Assembly (NCBI GenBank): GCA_023231115.1
Contig: JALNWA010000011.1
Coordinates: 1 to 28,960, forward strand
Direction: 5' to 3'
Origin: Candidatus Altimarinota bacterium
GTDB taxonomy: Bacteria; Patescibacteriota; Gracilibacteria; UBA1369; LOWO2-01-FULL-3
DNA length: 28,960 nucleotides
Shown here piece after piece: positions 8,101 through 15,817 of this stretch (its first letter is position 1; the number at the start of each line of letters is the position of its first letter). Position numbers and translations under genes: made by a program. Under the pieces are notes generated by a model. The model was not told the origin of the DNA. It saw nothing but the letters and a program-made list of their open reading frames with translations, and made no database searches.

Positions 8101-9750
8101 ATGGAAAAGGCATGCAAAAACTGTAATCATCAATTTGAAATTACAGATGAAGATTTGGCTTTTTACGACCGCGTTTCTTCTTTATTCTCAGACAAAAAAT
8201 ACAATATTCCATCTCCCACATTATGTCCGGACTGCAGGCAGCAAAGGCGTTTAAGCTTTCGTAACGAAAGAAATCTATATAGACGTAAATCAGATCTAGG
8301 AGGAAAGGAAGTTGTAACAATGTATTCTCCAGAATCAAAATATTTGGTTTACGATCAGAACGAATGGTGGGGAGAAAGTTTCGATCCATTAAAATACGGC
8401 AAAGATTTTTCATTTGATAAGCCATTTTTCGAACAGTTTCAAGAATTAATGATGGCAGTACCACGTATTAGCTTGATAAATAAAGAACCGGAAAATAGTG
8501 AATATTGTAATTTTGCATTTAGAAATAAAGATTCATATTTACTTTTTACGGCAGGGGAAAATGATGGATGCTCATATTCAAACCGTATCCTAAAATCACG
8601 AGATACTTTAGATTCATCAAACATTACGAATTGTGAACTTTGTTATTCCGCAGTAGATAGCGAAAATTCATACAACTGTGCTTTTGTAAAAAATTGTTCA
8701 AATTGCTCAGATTGTATTTTGGGACAAAATTTAAGAGGATGTAAAAATTGTTTTGCGTCATTTGGATTAGCCAATAAACAATATTGCATTGGGAATATTC
8801 AATACGAAAAAGAAGAATATGAACGCAGAGTGAAGCCATTTCTAGAAAATCTACCAAAATCAAAAGAAGACTATTTTAAGTGGCTCAATAAAATACCACG
8901 CCGCTACATGGAGGCCACAAACGCAGAAAATTGCACAGGCGATAATATTTATAATTCTAAAAATGCAAAAGAATGTTATGAAGTAAAAGAGCTACAGGAT
9001 TGCAAATTCGTAAGCAATGCGACTTCTTTAAAAGATTGCTACGACATAAATAACGATGACAATTCAGAACTTGTTTACGAATGTATCGGAAGTGAGAAAA
9101 ATTATATGCACACTTTTAATGACATTTGCTGGTTTAATAGCGAAATATCTTATTGCAGTCTATGTTTCAATTCAAAGAATTGCTTTGGATGTGTAGGCCT
9201 AAAAAAGAATCAATATTGTATTCTAAATAAACAATATACAAAGGAACAATATGAAGAACTCGTTCCAAAAATCATCGAACATATGATTAAAAATATGGAA
9301 TGGGGAGAATTTTTCCCGATGAATATTTCTCCTTTTTCATACAATGAATCAATGGCTCAAGATTATTTTCCATTAAGCAAAGAAAACGTCACATCAATGG
9401 GGCTAAAATGGCGTGAGGATAAAGAAGAAACTCCAAAGACTGGATACAAGCTTCCAGATTTTGCGAAAGACGCAAAAGATGATATTTGCAAACAAATTCT
9501 TGTTTGTGAGGCGAGTGGCAAAGCATATAAAATTGTGCCAAGTGAATTAAATTTCTACAAAAAGACAAACTTACCACTGCCTAAAAAATGCCCGAACCAA
9601 AGGCATAAAGAACGTATGGCATTAAGAAATCCACGAAAACTTTATGATCGTAAATGCGATAAATGTGGTACTGAGATAACAACAACTTATAATCCAAAAC
9701 AAACTGAAACTGTGTACTGCGAAAAATGCTATTTAGACACAGTTAGCTAA
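8101..9750 (+). CDS. Large Cys-rich zinc-ribbon repeat protein of unknown function
   Basis: The 549-residue soluble protein has over 35 cysteines and a mirror-like layout. The N-terminal module (1-63) carries C5/C8 and C42/C45 around an FY motif, like small zinc ribbons of the CxxC...FY...CPxCR type. The C-terminal module (463-543) repeats it: Cys, a K..ELNFYKK segment, then CP, RNPRKLYDRK and pairs C519/C522 and C540/C543. The N-terminal copy has RNERNLYRRK at 54-63, but its second Cys pair is replaced (SDLG). Between them lie Cys-rich stretches and a second internal duplication (211-241 versus 358-387), both with CF..GL..QYCI.N.QY.KE.YE. The middle probably forms a metal-bound or beta-solenoid array. 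I associate such proteins with CPR genomes but know no function. Its stop codon lies in the stem of the 9745-9883 structure. Confidence 0.85.
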   Translation: MEKACKNCNHQFEITDEDLAFYDRVSSLFSDKKYNIPSPTLCPDCRQQRRLSFRNERNLYRRKSDLGGKEVVTMYSPESKYLVYDQNEWWGESFDPLKYGKDFSFDKPFFEQFQELMMAVPRISLINKEPENSEYCNFAFRNKDSYLLFTAGENDGCSYSNRILKSRDTLDSSNITNCELCYSAVDSENSYNCAFVKNCSNCSDCILGQNLRGCKNCFASFGLANKQYCIGNIQYEKEEYERRVKPFLENLPKSKEDYFKWLNKIPRRYMEATNAENCTGDNIYNSKNAKECYEVKELQDCKFVSNATSLKDCYDINNDDNSELVYECIGSEKNYMHTFNDICWFNSEISYCSLCFNSKNCFGCVGLKKNQYCILNKQYTKEQYEELVPKIIEHMIKNMEWGEFFPMNISPFSYNESMAQDYFPLSKENVTSMGLKWREDKEETPKTGYKLPDFAKDAKDDICKQILVCEASGKAYKIVPSELNFYKKTNLPLPKKCPNQRHKERMALRNPRKLYDRKCDKCGTEITTTYNPKQTETVYCEKCYLDTVS

Positions 9751-9883
9751 AATAGAGATATGCGTGAGGAATAGATTGTCGTGCTTTTTAGCCGATCATG
9801 TATCGGCTAAAATTGGACAAATCATACATGTTAGATTTGTCCAATTGCACGACCTATTACGAATGGATATCTCTATTTTGGCT
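9745..9883 (+). other. 139-nt branched inverted-repeat structure (candidate structured RNA or mobile palindrome)
   Basis: The outer stem P1 pairs 9745-9761 with 9867-9883 (17 bp, one T-G pair). A middle stem pairs AATAG (9770-9774) with CTATT (9854-9858) and GTCGTGC (9778-9784) with GCACGAC (9847-9853). Inside are two adjacent hairpins: 9786-9796 with 9802-9812 (11 bp, loop CATGT) and 9813-9823 with 9834-9844 (11 bp, 10-nt loop). The fold is thus a three-way junction. The wobble is U-G only in the plus-strand RNA. It fills the gap between the Cys-rich gene, whose stop codon is in P1, and the convergent nusA. It may act as a terminator, but no strong U-tract follows. Confidence 0.75.
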
Positions 9884-9903
9884 GACGTATTTTCAAAAAC
9901 ATT

Positions 9904-11148
9904 TTACGCCACCTTCTTAAGAGCCTCTATAATTTGATTTGCGCCAGCTTCGTCTATACCCTCGACTTCCATTAAATCTTTCGCGCTAAGCCCTTTTATT
10001 TGCTCCACAAGAGTAAGGTTTGCTTTAGACAATGCTTCGACAATTGCATCGCTTAATCCAAGGTCTGATAAATTTTCAATCAGCATTTTAACGTCGCCTT
10101 TTCCTTGAGCGATAAGATCTGAAATATCAAGGATATCAATTTCCCAGCCCGTAAGGATAGAAGCCAATCGAACATTTTGTCCTTGTTTACCGATGGCAAG
10201 AGGACGTTGATCAGGTTGTACATAAACTTTTGCTCTTCTTTCATTATCAAAAAGTTTGATAGCGGTAACTTTCGCAGGAGCCAATGCTGTTTTGATGTAA
10301 TCTTCCATATTTGCAGACCATTGAATAATGTCGATTCTTTCGCCATTAAGTTCGTCCATTATATTTTGTACGCGAACACCTTTTTGTCCGACACATGAGC
10401 CGATTGGATCAATTTTCTCATCATTTGAACGTACTGCGACTTTACATCTTATTCCAGGTTCTCTTGAGATAGATTTGATTTCGACAATTCCTGATTTAAT
10501 TTCAGGGATTTCAAGTTCAAGAAGTTTTCTGACAAGATTTGGATGATTTCTTGAAATAATAAGTTGAGGACCTTTTGTAGTTTTAATAACTTTGTCCAAA
10601 TAAAGCTTAATTCTCTGTCCGGAATAATATTTTTCTCCAGGAATTTGTTGATCATAAGGCAAATTCGTAGTCGTTTTATTGTCCAAATTTACATAAACAT
10701 TTGTTCCATCAACACGATGAACAATAGAATTCAAAAGCTCATTTTCACGATCTTTAAATGTCTCATAAAGTACATCTCTCTCGGCATCTTGAATTTTTTG
10801 AATGATAACTTGTTTTGCGGCTTGAGCGGCAATTCTTCCGTAGTTTGTAGGAGTAACATCTATTTTGATTTTATCTCCGATTTTAGCTTTTTTGCTGTAT
10901 TTTTTTGCTTCAAGTTCAGACATTTGAAGGTCTTCATCTTCAACTTTTTTTACAACTTCTTTCACAATGAATACTGTTGCAAGTCCTGAATTTTCATCAA
11001 GATCAACATCAACTTCCTGATTTTTATTTCCGTAATCTTTTCTAAAAGCGGCACGCAAAGCGGCTTTTATAGTTTCAACTACTTTATCTCTTGGAATATT
11101 TTTTTCATCGCAAAGCTGGTTTATCGCAGCGAGAAACTGTGATTGCAT
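9904..11148 (-). CDS. nusA: Transcription termination/antitermination factor NusA
   Basis: The 414-residue NusA binds RNA polymerase and modulates pausing and termination. Domains in order: N-terminal RNAP-binding domain (about 1-130, beginning with the FLAAINQLCDEKNIPRDKV pattern), S1 (about 135-200), KH1 and KH2 (about 205-345; GSCVGQKGVRVQNI and AIGKQGQNVRLASILTGWEI are the KH loops), and one C-terminal helix-hairpin-helix repeat (about 385-414, VEGIDEAGANQIIEAL). It follows recX by 39 nt rather than sitting with rimP and infB as in most bacteria. Possible alternative hairpins just upstream suggest attenuation. Confidence 0.93.
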   Translation of the reverse strand: MQSQFLAAINQLCDEKNIPRDKVVETIKAALRAAFRKDYGNKNQEVDVDLDENSGLATVFIVKEVVKKVEDEDLQMSELEAKKYSKKAKIGDKIKIDVTPTNYGRIAAQAAKQVIIQKIQDAERDVLYETFKDRENELLNSIVHRVDGTNVYVNLDNKTTTNLPYDQQIPGEKYYSGQRIKLYLDKVIKTTKGPQLIISRNHPNLVRKLLELEIPEIKSGIVEIKSISREPGIRCKVAVRSNDEKIDPIGSCVGQKGVRVQNIMDELNGERIDIIQWSANMEDYIKTALAPAKVTAIKLFDNERRAKVYVQPDQRPLAIGKQGQNVRLASILTGWEIDILDISDLIAQGKGDVKMLIENLSDLGLSDAIVEALSKANLTLVEQIKGLSAKDLMEVEGIDEAGANQIIEALKKVA

Positions 11149-11176
11149 ATATTTCTTTTTAAAGGATACAAAAACA

Positions 11177-11225
11177 AACAGGATAAATTAATAATCCTGT
11201 TCTCTATCGCTAGAATAACAGGATT
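11177..11225 (-). promoter_or_regulatory. Possible attenuator between recX and nusA
   Basis: On the minus-strand RNA three short elements can pair in two exclusive ways: element 1 AATCCTGTT (11225-11217), element 2 AACAGGATT (11201-11193) and element 3 ATCCTGTT (11184-11177). The 2:3 hairpin is followed by TTGTTTTTG and looks like an intrinsic terminator; the 1:2 hairpin would prevent it. Elements 1 and 2 lie in the last codons of recX, so ribosomes ending recX could decide which forms. Confidence 0.5.
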
Positions 11226-11703
11226 TTAATGATGTGTAAATAGCTTCTTTTGAAAACCCCCTAGAGGCTAGAAATTGAAAAGCTTTTTCTTTACGTTTTT
11301 GGGCGGGATGTTTAGTCCATAATTTCATTTTCTTCTGAATAAGATCTTCGCAGGCTTTGGATTCATCATAGTCAATGTTTTCAAATCCACCTTCTATGAT
11401 GTTTTTGTGTATGCCCTTTACGCGCAGTTCCTGTTTTATAAGCGAAATCCCTCTCGGTTTAAACTGGATTCTGCTAAGGACATAATCTTTTACAAACTCG
11501 GTGTCATCCAGATATTTTAGTTCAAGCAGTCTATTTATAACCTCATTTATAATATCGACTTCAATTTCAGGATGATTTTTACAAAGATAGGACAACTTTT
11601 TCTTTATTTCTGAAACGGTATATCTTTTCTTTGACACAAGTCTTAAAGAATAATCCAAAAGCCTGCTTTTATTAACGATCTTATTGTTCATCAGCAACTT
11701 CAT
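11188..11703 (-). CDS. recX: RecX, regulator of RecA
   Basis: The 171-residue product matches RecX in size and in its repeated three-helix modules: [19 protein letters not shown] near the N-terminus, [20 protein letters not shown] in the middle and [20 protein letters not shown] near the C-terminus. RecX inhibits RecA filament growth. The first ATG at 11703 overlaps recA by 23 nt; a second ATG at 11691 gives an 11-nt overlap and a start ([10 protein letters not shown]) as plausible as the first. Either way translation is likely coupled to recA. Confidence 0.85.
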   Translation of the reverse strand: MKLLMNNKIVNKSRLLDYSLRLVSKKRYTVSEIKKKLSYLCKNHPEIEVDIINEVINRLLELKYLDDTEFVKDYVLSRIQFKPRGISLIKQELRVKGIHKNIIEGGFENIDYDESKACEDLIQKKMKLWTKHPAQKRKEKAFQFLASRGFSKEAIYTSLKSCYSSDREQDY

Positions 11704-12763
11704 CAGTTAATTCGGCACTTTCAGATATTGTTTTTGCGATTTCATTGGCATTTCCGGAAATAAAAGTTTTCACATCTTTTTCGATTTCTTTAGTTATTTT
11801 GCCATTTCCCAAAAGATAATTTTTTGCAGTCTCACGCCCTTGTCCAAGTTTTTCATCATGATAGCTATAGAAAGCACCGGATTTTCTTACGATATTATAT
11901 TTTGTGGCAAGGTCAAGAAGGTCTCCCTCAAAGGAAATTCCTCTATTATAAAGAATATCAAATTCCGCGATTTTGAAAGGAGGTGCAATTTTATTTTTTA
12001 CGATTTTTACTTTCACACGATTTCCAACAAGTTCCTTTTCTGCACTACCTGCATCTTCGATTTTTCCTATGCTTCTAATATCCATTCTCACAGAAGCGTA
12101 AAATTTTAGAGCCTGTCCTCCTGTTGTAGTTTCAGGATTTCCGAACATAACTCCAATTTTCATACGCAACTGATTAAGGAAAATGACAGTAGTATTTGTT
12201 TTTGATGTGATTGCTGTAAGCTTTCTTAACGCTTGACTCATAAGTCTTGCTTGAAGACCCATGTGAGAATCTCCCATATCTCCATCAATTTCGGCACGTG
12301 GCGTAAGTGCCGCAACGGAATCTATTACAATTGCATCAATACCGCCGCTTCTTACTAGAGTTTCGACTATTTCGAGAGCCTGTTCTCCACTGTCGGGCTG
12401 AGCCAAAAGTAGAGCATCAACATCAACGCCTATTCTTCTTGCGTATTCAGGGTCAAGAGCATGCTCCGCATCAACAAATGCAACAGTACCTCCAGCTTTT
12501 TGCGCATGAGCCAAAATGTGAAGACTCAAAGTGGTTTTTCCTGAACTTTCAGGCCCAAAAATCTCAACAACTCTTCCTCTTGGAATTCCTCCACCCAACG
12601 CGACATCAAGAGAAAGAGATCCTGTTGATATTGTTTCAATAGGTACCCTAGCTTCTTCGCCCATTTTCATGATAGAACCTTTTCCGAAATTCTTTTCTAT
12701 CTGAGCTATCGCTAAATCGATAGCTTTATTTTTTTCGTTTTTTATTTCATTTTTCGCTGACAT
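11681..12763 (-). CDS. recA: Recombinase RecA
   Basis: RecA forms filaments on single-stranded DNA for homologous recombination and repair. Starting at the ATG at 12763 the protein has 360 residues, with [11 protein letters not shown] (22-32), Walker A GPESSGKT (70-77), [25 protein letters not shown], the L1 loop region [14 protein letters not shown] and the L2 region with [16 protein letters not shown]. An in-frame ATG at 12808 is rejected because it lies inside the promoter spacer, upstream of the -10. The next gene is recX, overlapping by a few codons. DprA in the same window is its known partner in transformation. Confidence 0.96.
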   Translation of the reverse strand: MSAKNEIKNEKNKAIDLAIAQIEKNFGKGSIMKMGEEARVPIETISTGSLSLDVALGGGIPRGRVVEIFGPESSGKTTLSLHILAHAQKAGGTVAFVDAEHALDPEYARRIGVDVDALLLAQPDSGEQALEIVETLVRSGGIDAIVIDSVAALTPRAEIDGDMGDSHMGLQARLMSQALRKLTAITSKTNTTVIFLNQLRMKIGVMFGNPETTTGGQALKFYASVRMDIRSIGKIEDAGSAEKELVGNRVKVKIVKNKIAPPFKIAEFDILYNRGISFEGDLLDLATKYNIVRKSGAFYSYHDEKLGQGRETAKNYLLGNGKITKEIEKDVKTFISGNANEIAKTISESAELTDEVADEQ

Positions 12764-12793
12764 AGGATGATTGTTATTTGGTAAAGTGTCTAC

Positions 12794-12822
12794 AGTATAG
12801 GTGAGCATACACTCACCGTCAA
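12794..12822 (-). promoter_or_regulatory. recA promoter with an inverted repeat in the spacer
   Basis: TTGACG (12822-12817) and TATACT (12799-12794) are exactly 17 nt apart. The spacer holds a perfect inverted repeat, GGTGAG-N6-CTCACC (12800-12817), reaching from the -35 to the -10. It matches no LexA box I know (not CTGT-N8-ACAG, nor GAAC-N4-GTTC), but its position is ideal for a repressor. The start near 12787 leaves a leader of about 24 nt. Confidence 0.7.
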
Positions 12823-12832
12823 TAGATTTTTT

Positions 12833-12848
12833 GTATTTCGCGAAATAC
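12833..12848. promoter_or_regulatory. Perfect 16-bp palindrome upstream of the recA -35
   Basis: GTATTTCGCGAAATAC is perfectly self-complementary and ends about 10 nt upstream of the recA -35. A similar palindrome, CTTTTCGCGAAAAG, occurs upstream of the cohesin-dockerin gene (22742-22755). Both contain TTTCGCGAAA, so they may be sites for one DNA-binding protein. Confidence 0.5.
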
Positions 12849-12862
12849 GCTTAAGCAAGCCA

Positions 12863-12899
12863 CTTATACCATAGTGACATTAAATTTTCGTTAAAAAAA
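12863..12899 (-). repeat. AT-rich intergenic motif, copy B (24-nt exact match to copy D)
   Basis: The 24 nt at 12876-12899 are identical to 22778-22801; the shared core on the plus strand is ATTAAATTTTCGTTAAAA. On the minus strand the block ends in TTAATGTC, followed by an extended -10-like TGG-TATAAG (12871-12863). It lies between the zinc-ribbon gene and recA, pointing at recA, and could be a second upstream recA promoter. Confidence 0.6.
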
Positions 12900-12916
12900 C
12901 TTAAATTTTTTCTAAA

Positions 12917-13129
12917 CTATTTGGCGATTGTCTTTTTTTCGCCAGGTTTTGGCTCGTCAAGTCTAAAAAAAGAAGAAATACTTTTTTGTGTGCCAAAAGC
13001 CACATTTTTAGTTCCGCATTTTTTGCAAGTGTATACATATTTTTTACCGACGCGATTCGTTTCGACGATTTCTTCGCAATCTTTGCAGTAAAAAATGATA
13101 TTACAGTCTGTTAAATTTTCTTCAGTCAT
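12917..13129 (-). CDS. Small zinc-ribbon protein (70 aa)
   Basis: Four Cys in two CxxC pairs (C15/C18, C35/C38), separated by a short beta-rich segment with YVYTCKKCGTKN, form a typical zinc ribbon. The last 20 residues are basic and probably disordered. It starts 11 nt downstream of the membrane-protein gene and is surely in the same transcript. Such ribbons often bind nucleic acid or RNA polymerase, but nothing here identifies the role. Confidence 0.65.
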   Translation of the reverse strand: MTEENLTDCNIIFYCKDCEEIVETNRVGKKYVYTCKKCGTKNVAFGTQKSISSFFRLDEPKPGEKKTIAK

Positions 13130-13140
13130 GAAAAAATAAA

Positions 13141-13743
13141 TTATAAATCTATAGTTTTTTGTTCACTTTCATTCTTCTCAAGATATTTCTCTATTGGATC
13201 ATTGTCATAAAGAATATCATCTGAAACACCTCCTGCGACTCTATCTTCAACATCAATTAAAGGCTTCATCTCGCCATCAATGTCAAAATCAACTTCTCTC
13301 TTTTTTATCCCTGCAAAAGCTCCAAGGACTGTAAGTCCTGTTCCGATAAATGAGAAAATTACGCCAATCCCGATATTTTTTTCAGTTAAATTTATTCCAA
13401 ATTTTGGATGGAAATAAACACTCAACGCGAGAACAAGCATGAGCACAGAAAGTGCGCTTGCAGATGCGTAAATTTGAATTTCTGAAAGTGGCAATTTTAC
13501 TTCAGATTTTCTGAAAAGTTTAATTCCTGCGATAAGTGCGCATGACGCACCCGAAGCAAGGATAATCAGCCCTGCAAGGTACATTGGACCGGTAATTCCC
13601 AAAAACATGTCTCCAGTCTTGAATTTATCGATATCCTGATACCATGGCAAAAAAGCACCGATAATCATCAAAAATCCGCCGGCCAAAGCCAATTTCTTGT
13701 AAAAAGGTAACTGCCTAAATTTATGTTTGAAAGAGTCAGGCAT
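13141..13743 (-). CDS. Four-TM membrane protein of unknown function
   Basis: The 200-residue protein has four predicted membrane helices (about residues 18-36, 50-71, 87-108 and 123-144) and an acidic cytoplasmic tail of about 50 residues. The first helix is followed by a LPWYQD motif often seen in small membrane proteins with extracellular loops. I do not recognise a family. It is divergent from the glycosyltransferase at 13791 with only 47 nt between them, so the promoters overlap. Confidence 0.6.
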   Translation of the reverse strand: MPDSFKHKFRQLPFYKKLALAGGFLMIIGAFLPWYQDIDKFKTGDMFLGITGPMYLAGLIILASGASCALIAGIKLFRKSEVKLPLSEIQIYASASALSVLMLVLALSVYFHPKFGINLTEKNIGIGVIFSFIGTGLTVLGAFAGIKKREVDFDIDGEMKPLIDVEDRVAGGVSDDILYDNDPIEKYLEKNESEQKTIDL

Positions 13744-13778
13744 ATTGAATAAAGTTTAAGTTTATTACAGAATTGTAA

Positions 13779-13784
13779 TATACT
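13779..13784 (+). promoter_or_regulatory. -10 element of the glycosyltransferase gene, leaderless
   Basis: TATACT at 13779-13784 lies 6 nt before the ATG at 13791, so the expected start coincides with the start codon. The -35 is weak. Confidence 0.45.
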
Positions 13785-13790
13785 GAAAAC

Positions 13791-14897
13791 ATGAAAATTG
13801 CAATAGACATTAGGTCGGCCGCAGGAGAGAAAGCGGGGAAAGGATGGTTTACTTTTAATATTGTTAGAAATCTCCTGAAAATTGATCGCAAAAATGAATA
13901 CATTTTATATTGCTCGGATTTCGTTGCGGGCTTTGAAGAATTCAAAAACGCAAAACAAAAACGAATAAGTGGTTCAGGTATTTTTTGGCATATAAAAACG
14001 GCCATTGAAATATACAAAGAAAAGATAAATATATTCTTCGCGCCGACAAGTTTTATAATCCCGATTTTACTTCCAAAATCGGTAAGAAGCATAGTCGTAG
14101 TACACGATTTAGTGGCTTTCCTATTCCCAAAAACACACAATAAAAAAGCTGTGTTTATAGAAAAATTATTATTAAAAACAGCGCTAAAAAAAGCATACAA
14201 AGTTGTAACAGTTTCAAAAAACACAAAGAAAGATATCATTGAAAAATTCGCAGTGGATGAGCAAAAAATAGAAGTTATTCCATGCGCGGCGGCTGAAGGA
14301 TACGGAAAAGTTAATGAAGACATCCTTAAAGAATTTAAAGAAAAAACAAATCTTCCGGATAAATTTTTTCTTGCTGTCGGGACTATAGAACCTCGAAAAA
14401 ATTACGTAAATTTGATAAAAGCGTTCGCATTGATAAAGGATCGTTTTCCTGAATATTATCTGATAATCGTCGGGAAAAACGGATGGGATTATGAGCCTGT
14501 TTACGAAGAAATAAGAAAAAATTATTTGCAAAAATATGTTCACATTTTGGGATATTTATCGGAAAAAAGTTTGGTAAATTTATACAATTTAGCGGAATGT
14601 TTGGTGTTTCCTTCTTTTTACGAAGGCTTTGGAATTCCGCCTCTGGAAGCCATGAAATCACAATGCCCTGTAATCTCTTCATTCACTTCATCTTTGCCGG
14701 AAGTTGTTGGCGACAGCGCACTTTTGATTGATCCGGAAAGTCCGTCTCAACTAGCCGAAGCAATGGTGAAAGTGCTCATGGATGAAGGCTTAAGAAACAC
14801 ATTAAAAGAAAAAGGTCTGGCTCAATGCGAAAAATTTTCTTGGGCTATCTCTGCCGGTAGCCTTCACGAAGTTATTCACAAAATGCCCAAAAAATGA
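13791..14897 (+). CDS. GT4-family glycosyltransferase
   Basis: The 368-residue protein has the GT-B two-domain form of GT4 enzymes, which transfer sugars from nucleotide donors. The N-terminal domain includes the VVVHDLVAFLFP segment (about 103-114). The C-terminal domain has VGTIEPRKNYVNLIKAF, the donor-binding FPSFYEGFGIPPLEAM with the two acidic residues of the E-x7-E motif, and SLPEVVGDSALLIDPESP. The acceptor is unknown; GT4 enzymes in CPR genomes often build surface polysaccharide. nadK follows 29 nt downstream. Confidence 0.85.
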   Translation: MKIAIDIRSAAGEKAGKGWFTFNIVRNLLKIDRKNEYILYCSDFVAGFEEFKNAKQKRISGSGIFWHIKTAIEIYKEKINIFFAPTSFIIPILLPKSVRSIVVVHDLVAFLFPKTHNKKAVFIEKLLLKTALKKAYKVVTVSKNTKKDIIEKFAVDEQKIEVIPCAAAEGYGKVNEDILKEFKEKTNLPDKFFLAVGTIEPRKNYVNLIKAFALIKDRFPEYYLIIVGKNGWDYEPVYEEIRKNYLQKYVHILGYLSEKSLVNLYNLAECLVFPSFYEGFGIPPLEAMKSQCPVISSFTSSLPEVVGDSALLIDPESPSQLAEAMVKVLMDEGLRNTLKEKGLAQCEKFSWAISAGSLHEVIHKMPKK

Positions 14898-14903
14898 TAT
14901 AAT
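14895..14903 (+). promoter_or_regulatory. Extended -10 promoter of nadK
   Basis: TGA-TATAAT, a perfect extended -10, overlaps the TGA stop codon of the glycosyltransferase gene. The predicted start near 14910 gives a leader of about 17 nt before the ATG at 14927. Confidence 0.55.
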
Positions 14904-14926
14904 AAACTCGGAAATAACCCATCTCT

Positions 14927-15817
14927 ATGCTAGAACCAAAGCTAAACAAGCAGATTCACAAAATAGGGATTGTCACAAAACGCGATAACGCACACTATCA
15001 AAAATTAATAGTGGATCTCGCGAAATATTTAAAAGACAAAAACAAAGATCTTTATTTCGACAATAATTCTTTCAAGCACATAAAAGGCGCGAAAGGCGGA
15101 TATTCAAAAGAAGAACTTTTGAATATGGTGGACCTTGTGGTGGTGCTTGGAGGCGACGGAACGCTCCTTAAAACGGCGCGAAACACGCAAAGAAAGAAGA
15201 CCCTCGTTTTGGGAGTAAACCTCGGGACTGTGGGCTTTTTGAGCGAAGCAATGCCCGCCAATTTATATGAAACTTTAGACAAAATTTTTGCAGGACATTA
15301 CAACATCGACAAACGCTCACTTCTTCGTGTTACCGTTTACAGAAACACAAAAAAAATAGAAACGTTTTTAGCGCTAAACGATGCGGTAATCAATCAAGGA
15401 GCTTTTGCCAGATTAATCAGACTTGAACTTGCAATTAATAGCAGAAAACTTGTAAGTTTCTCTGCGGATGGAGTTATTGTTGCAACTCCGACAGGCTCAA
15501 CAGCCCATTCACTTTCAGCCGGCGGACCAATTGTGCATCCAAGCATTCAGGGAATTACAATTACTCCGATATGCCCAAGATCACTTTCAATGCGTCCGAT
15601 AATTGTTCCGGATTCACGCCAACTTTCATTAATTGTAGAAACTCACAGACGTGAAGAGGCGGCCACAATCGGGCTTACAATAGACGGACAGGAAATGATT
15701 CAGCTCGAATACGGAGACAAAATCACATGCCGAAGAAGTCGCAGATATTTATATTTGGTCAGAACAAAAAACCGCTATTACAAACAACTTCGCGACAAGC
15801 TAAGCTGGGGAGAATAA
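14927..15817 (+). CDS. nadK: NAD kinase
   Basis: The 296-residue product phosphorylates NAD to NADP. The family signature GGDGTLL is at 75-81, followed by NLGTVGFLSE, the NDAVIN segment, and ATPTGSTAHSLSAGGPI with the substrate-binding loop. Length is standard. Its TAA stop directly abuts the ppdK stop on the opposite strand with no base between, so the two transcripts must overlap. NADP made here would serve NADP-dependent enzymes such as a possible NADP-type GDH. Confidence 0.95.
   Translation: MLEPKLNKQIHKIGIVTKRDNAHYQKLIVDLAKYLKDKNKDLYFDNNSFKHIKGAKGGYSKEELLNMVDLVVVLGGDGTLLKTARNTQRKKTLVLGVNLGTVGFLSEAMPANLYETLDKIFAGHYNIDKRSLLRVTVYRNTKKIETFLALNDAVINQGAFARLIRLELAINSRKLVSFSADGVIVATPTGSTAHSLSAGGPIVHPSIQGITITPICPRSLSMRPIIVPDSRQLSLIVETHRREEAATIGLTIDGQEMIQLEYGDKITCRRSRRYLYLVRTKNRYYKQLRDKLSWGE

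Noticed and set aside
9745..9883. The structure as a simple bidirectional terminator
   Set aside because: The inner hairpins have T and A runs on the wrong sides for termination and the nested stems exceed what a terminator needs; some terminating activity remains possible.
12764..12808. Longer recA N-terminus starting at 12808
   Set aside because: The extra 15 codons lie across the recA promoter (-10 at 12799-12794), and the homologous RecA start matches the ATG at 12763.
13736..14323. Minus-strand open frame of 195 codons
   Set aside because: It lies opposite the GT4 glycosyltransferase and has no recognisable motif; it is a shadow of the real gene.
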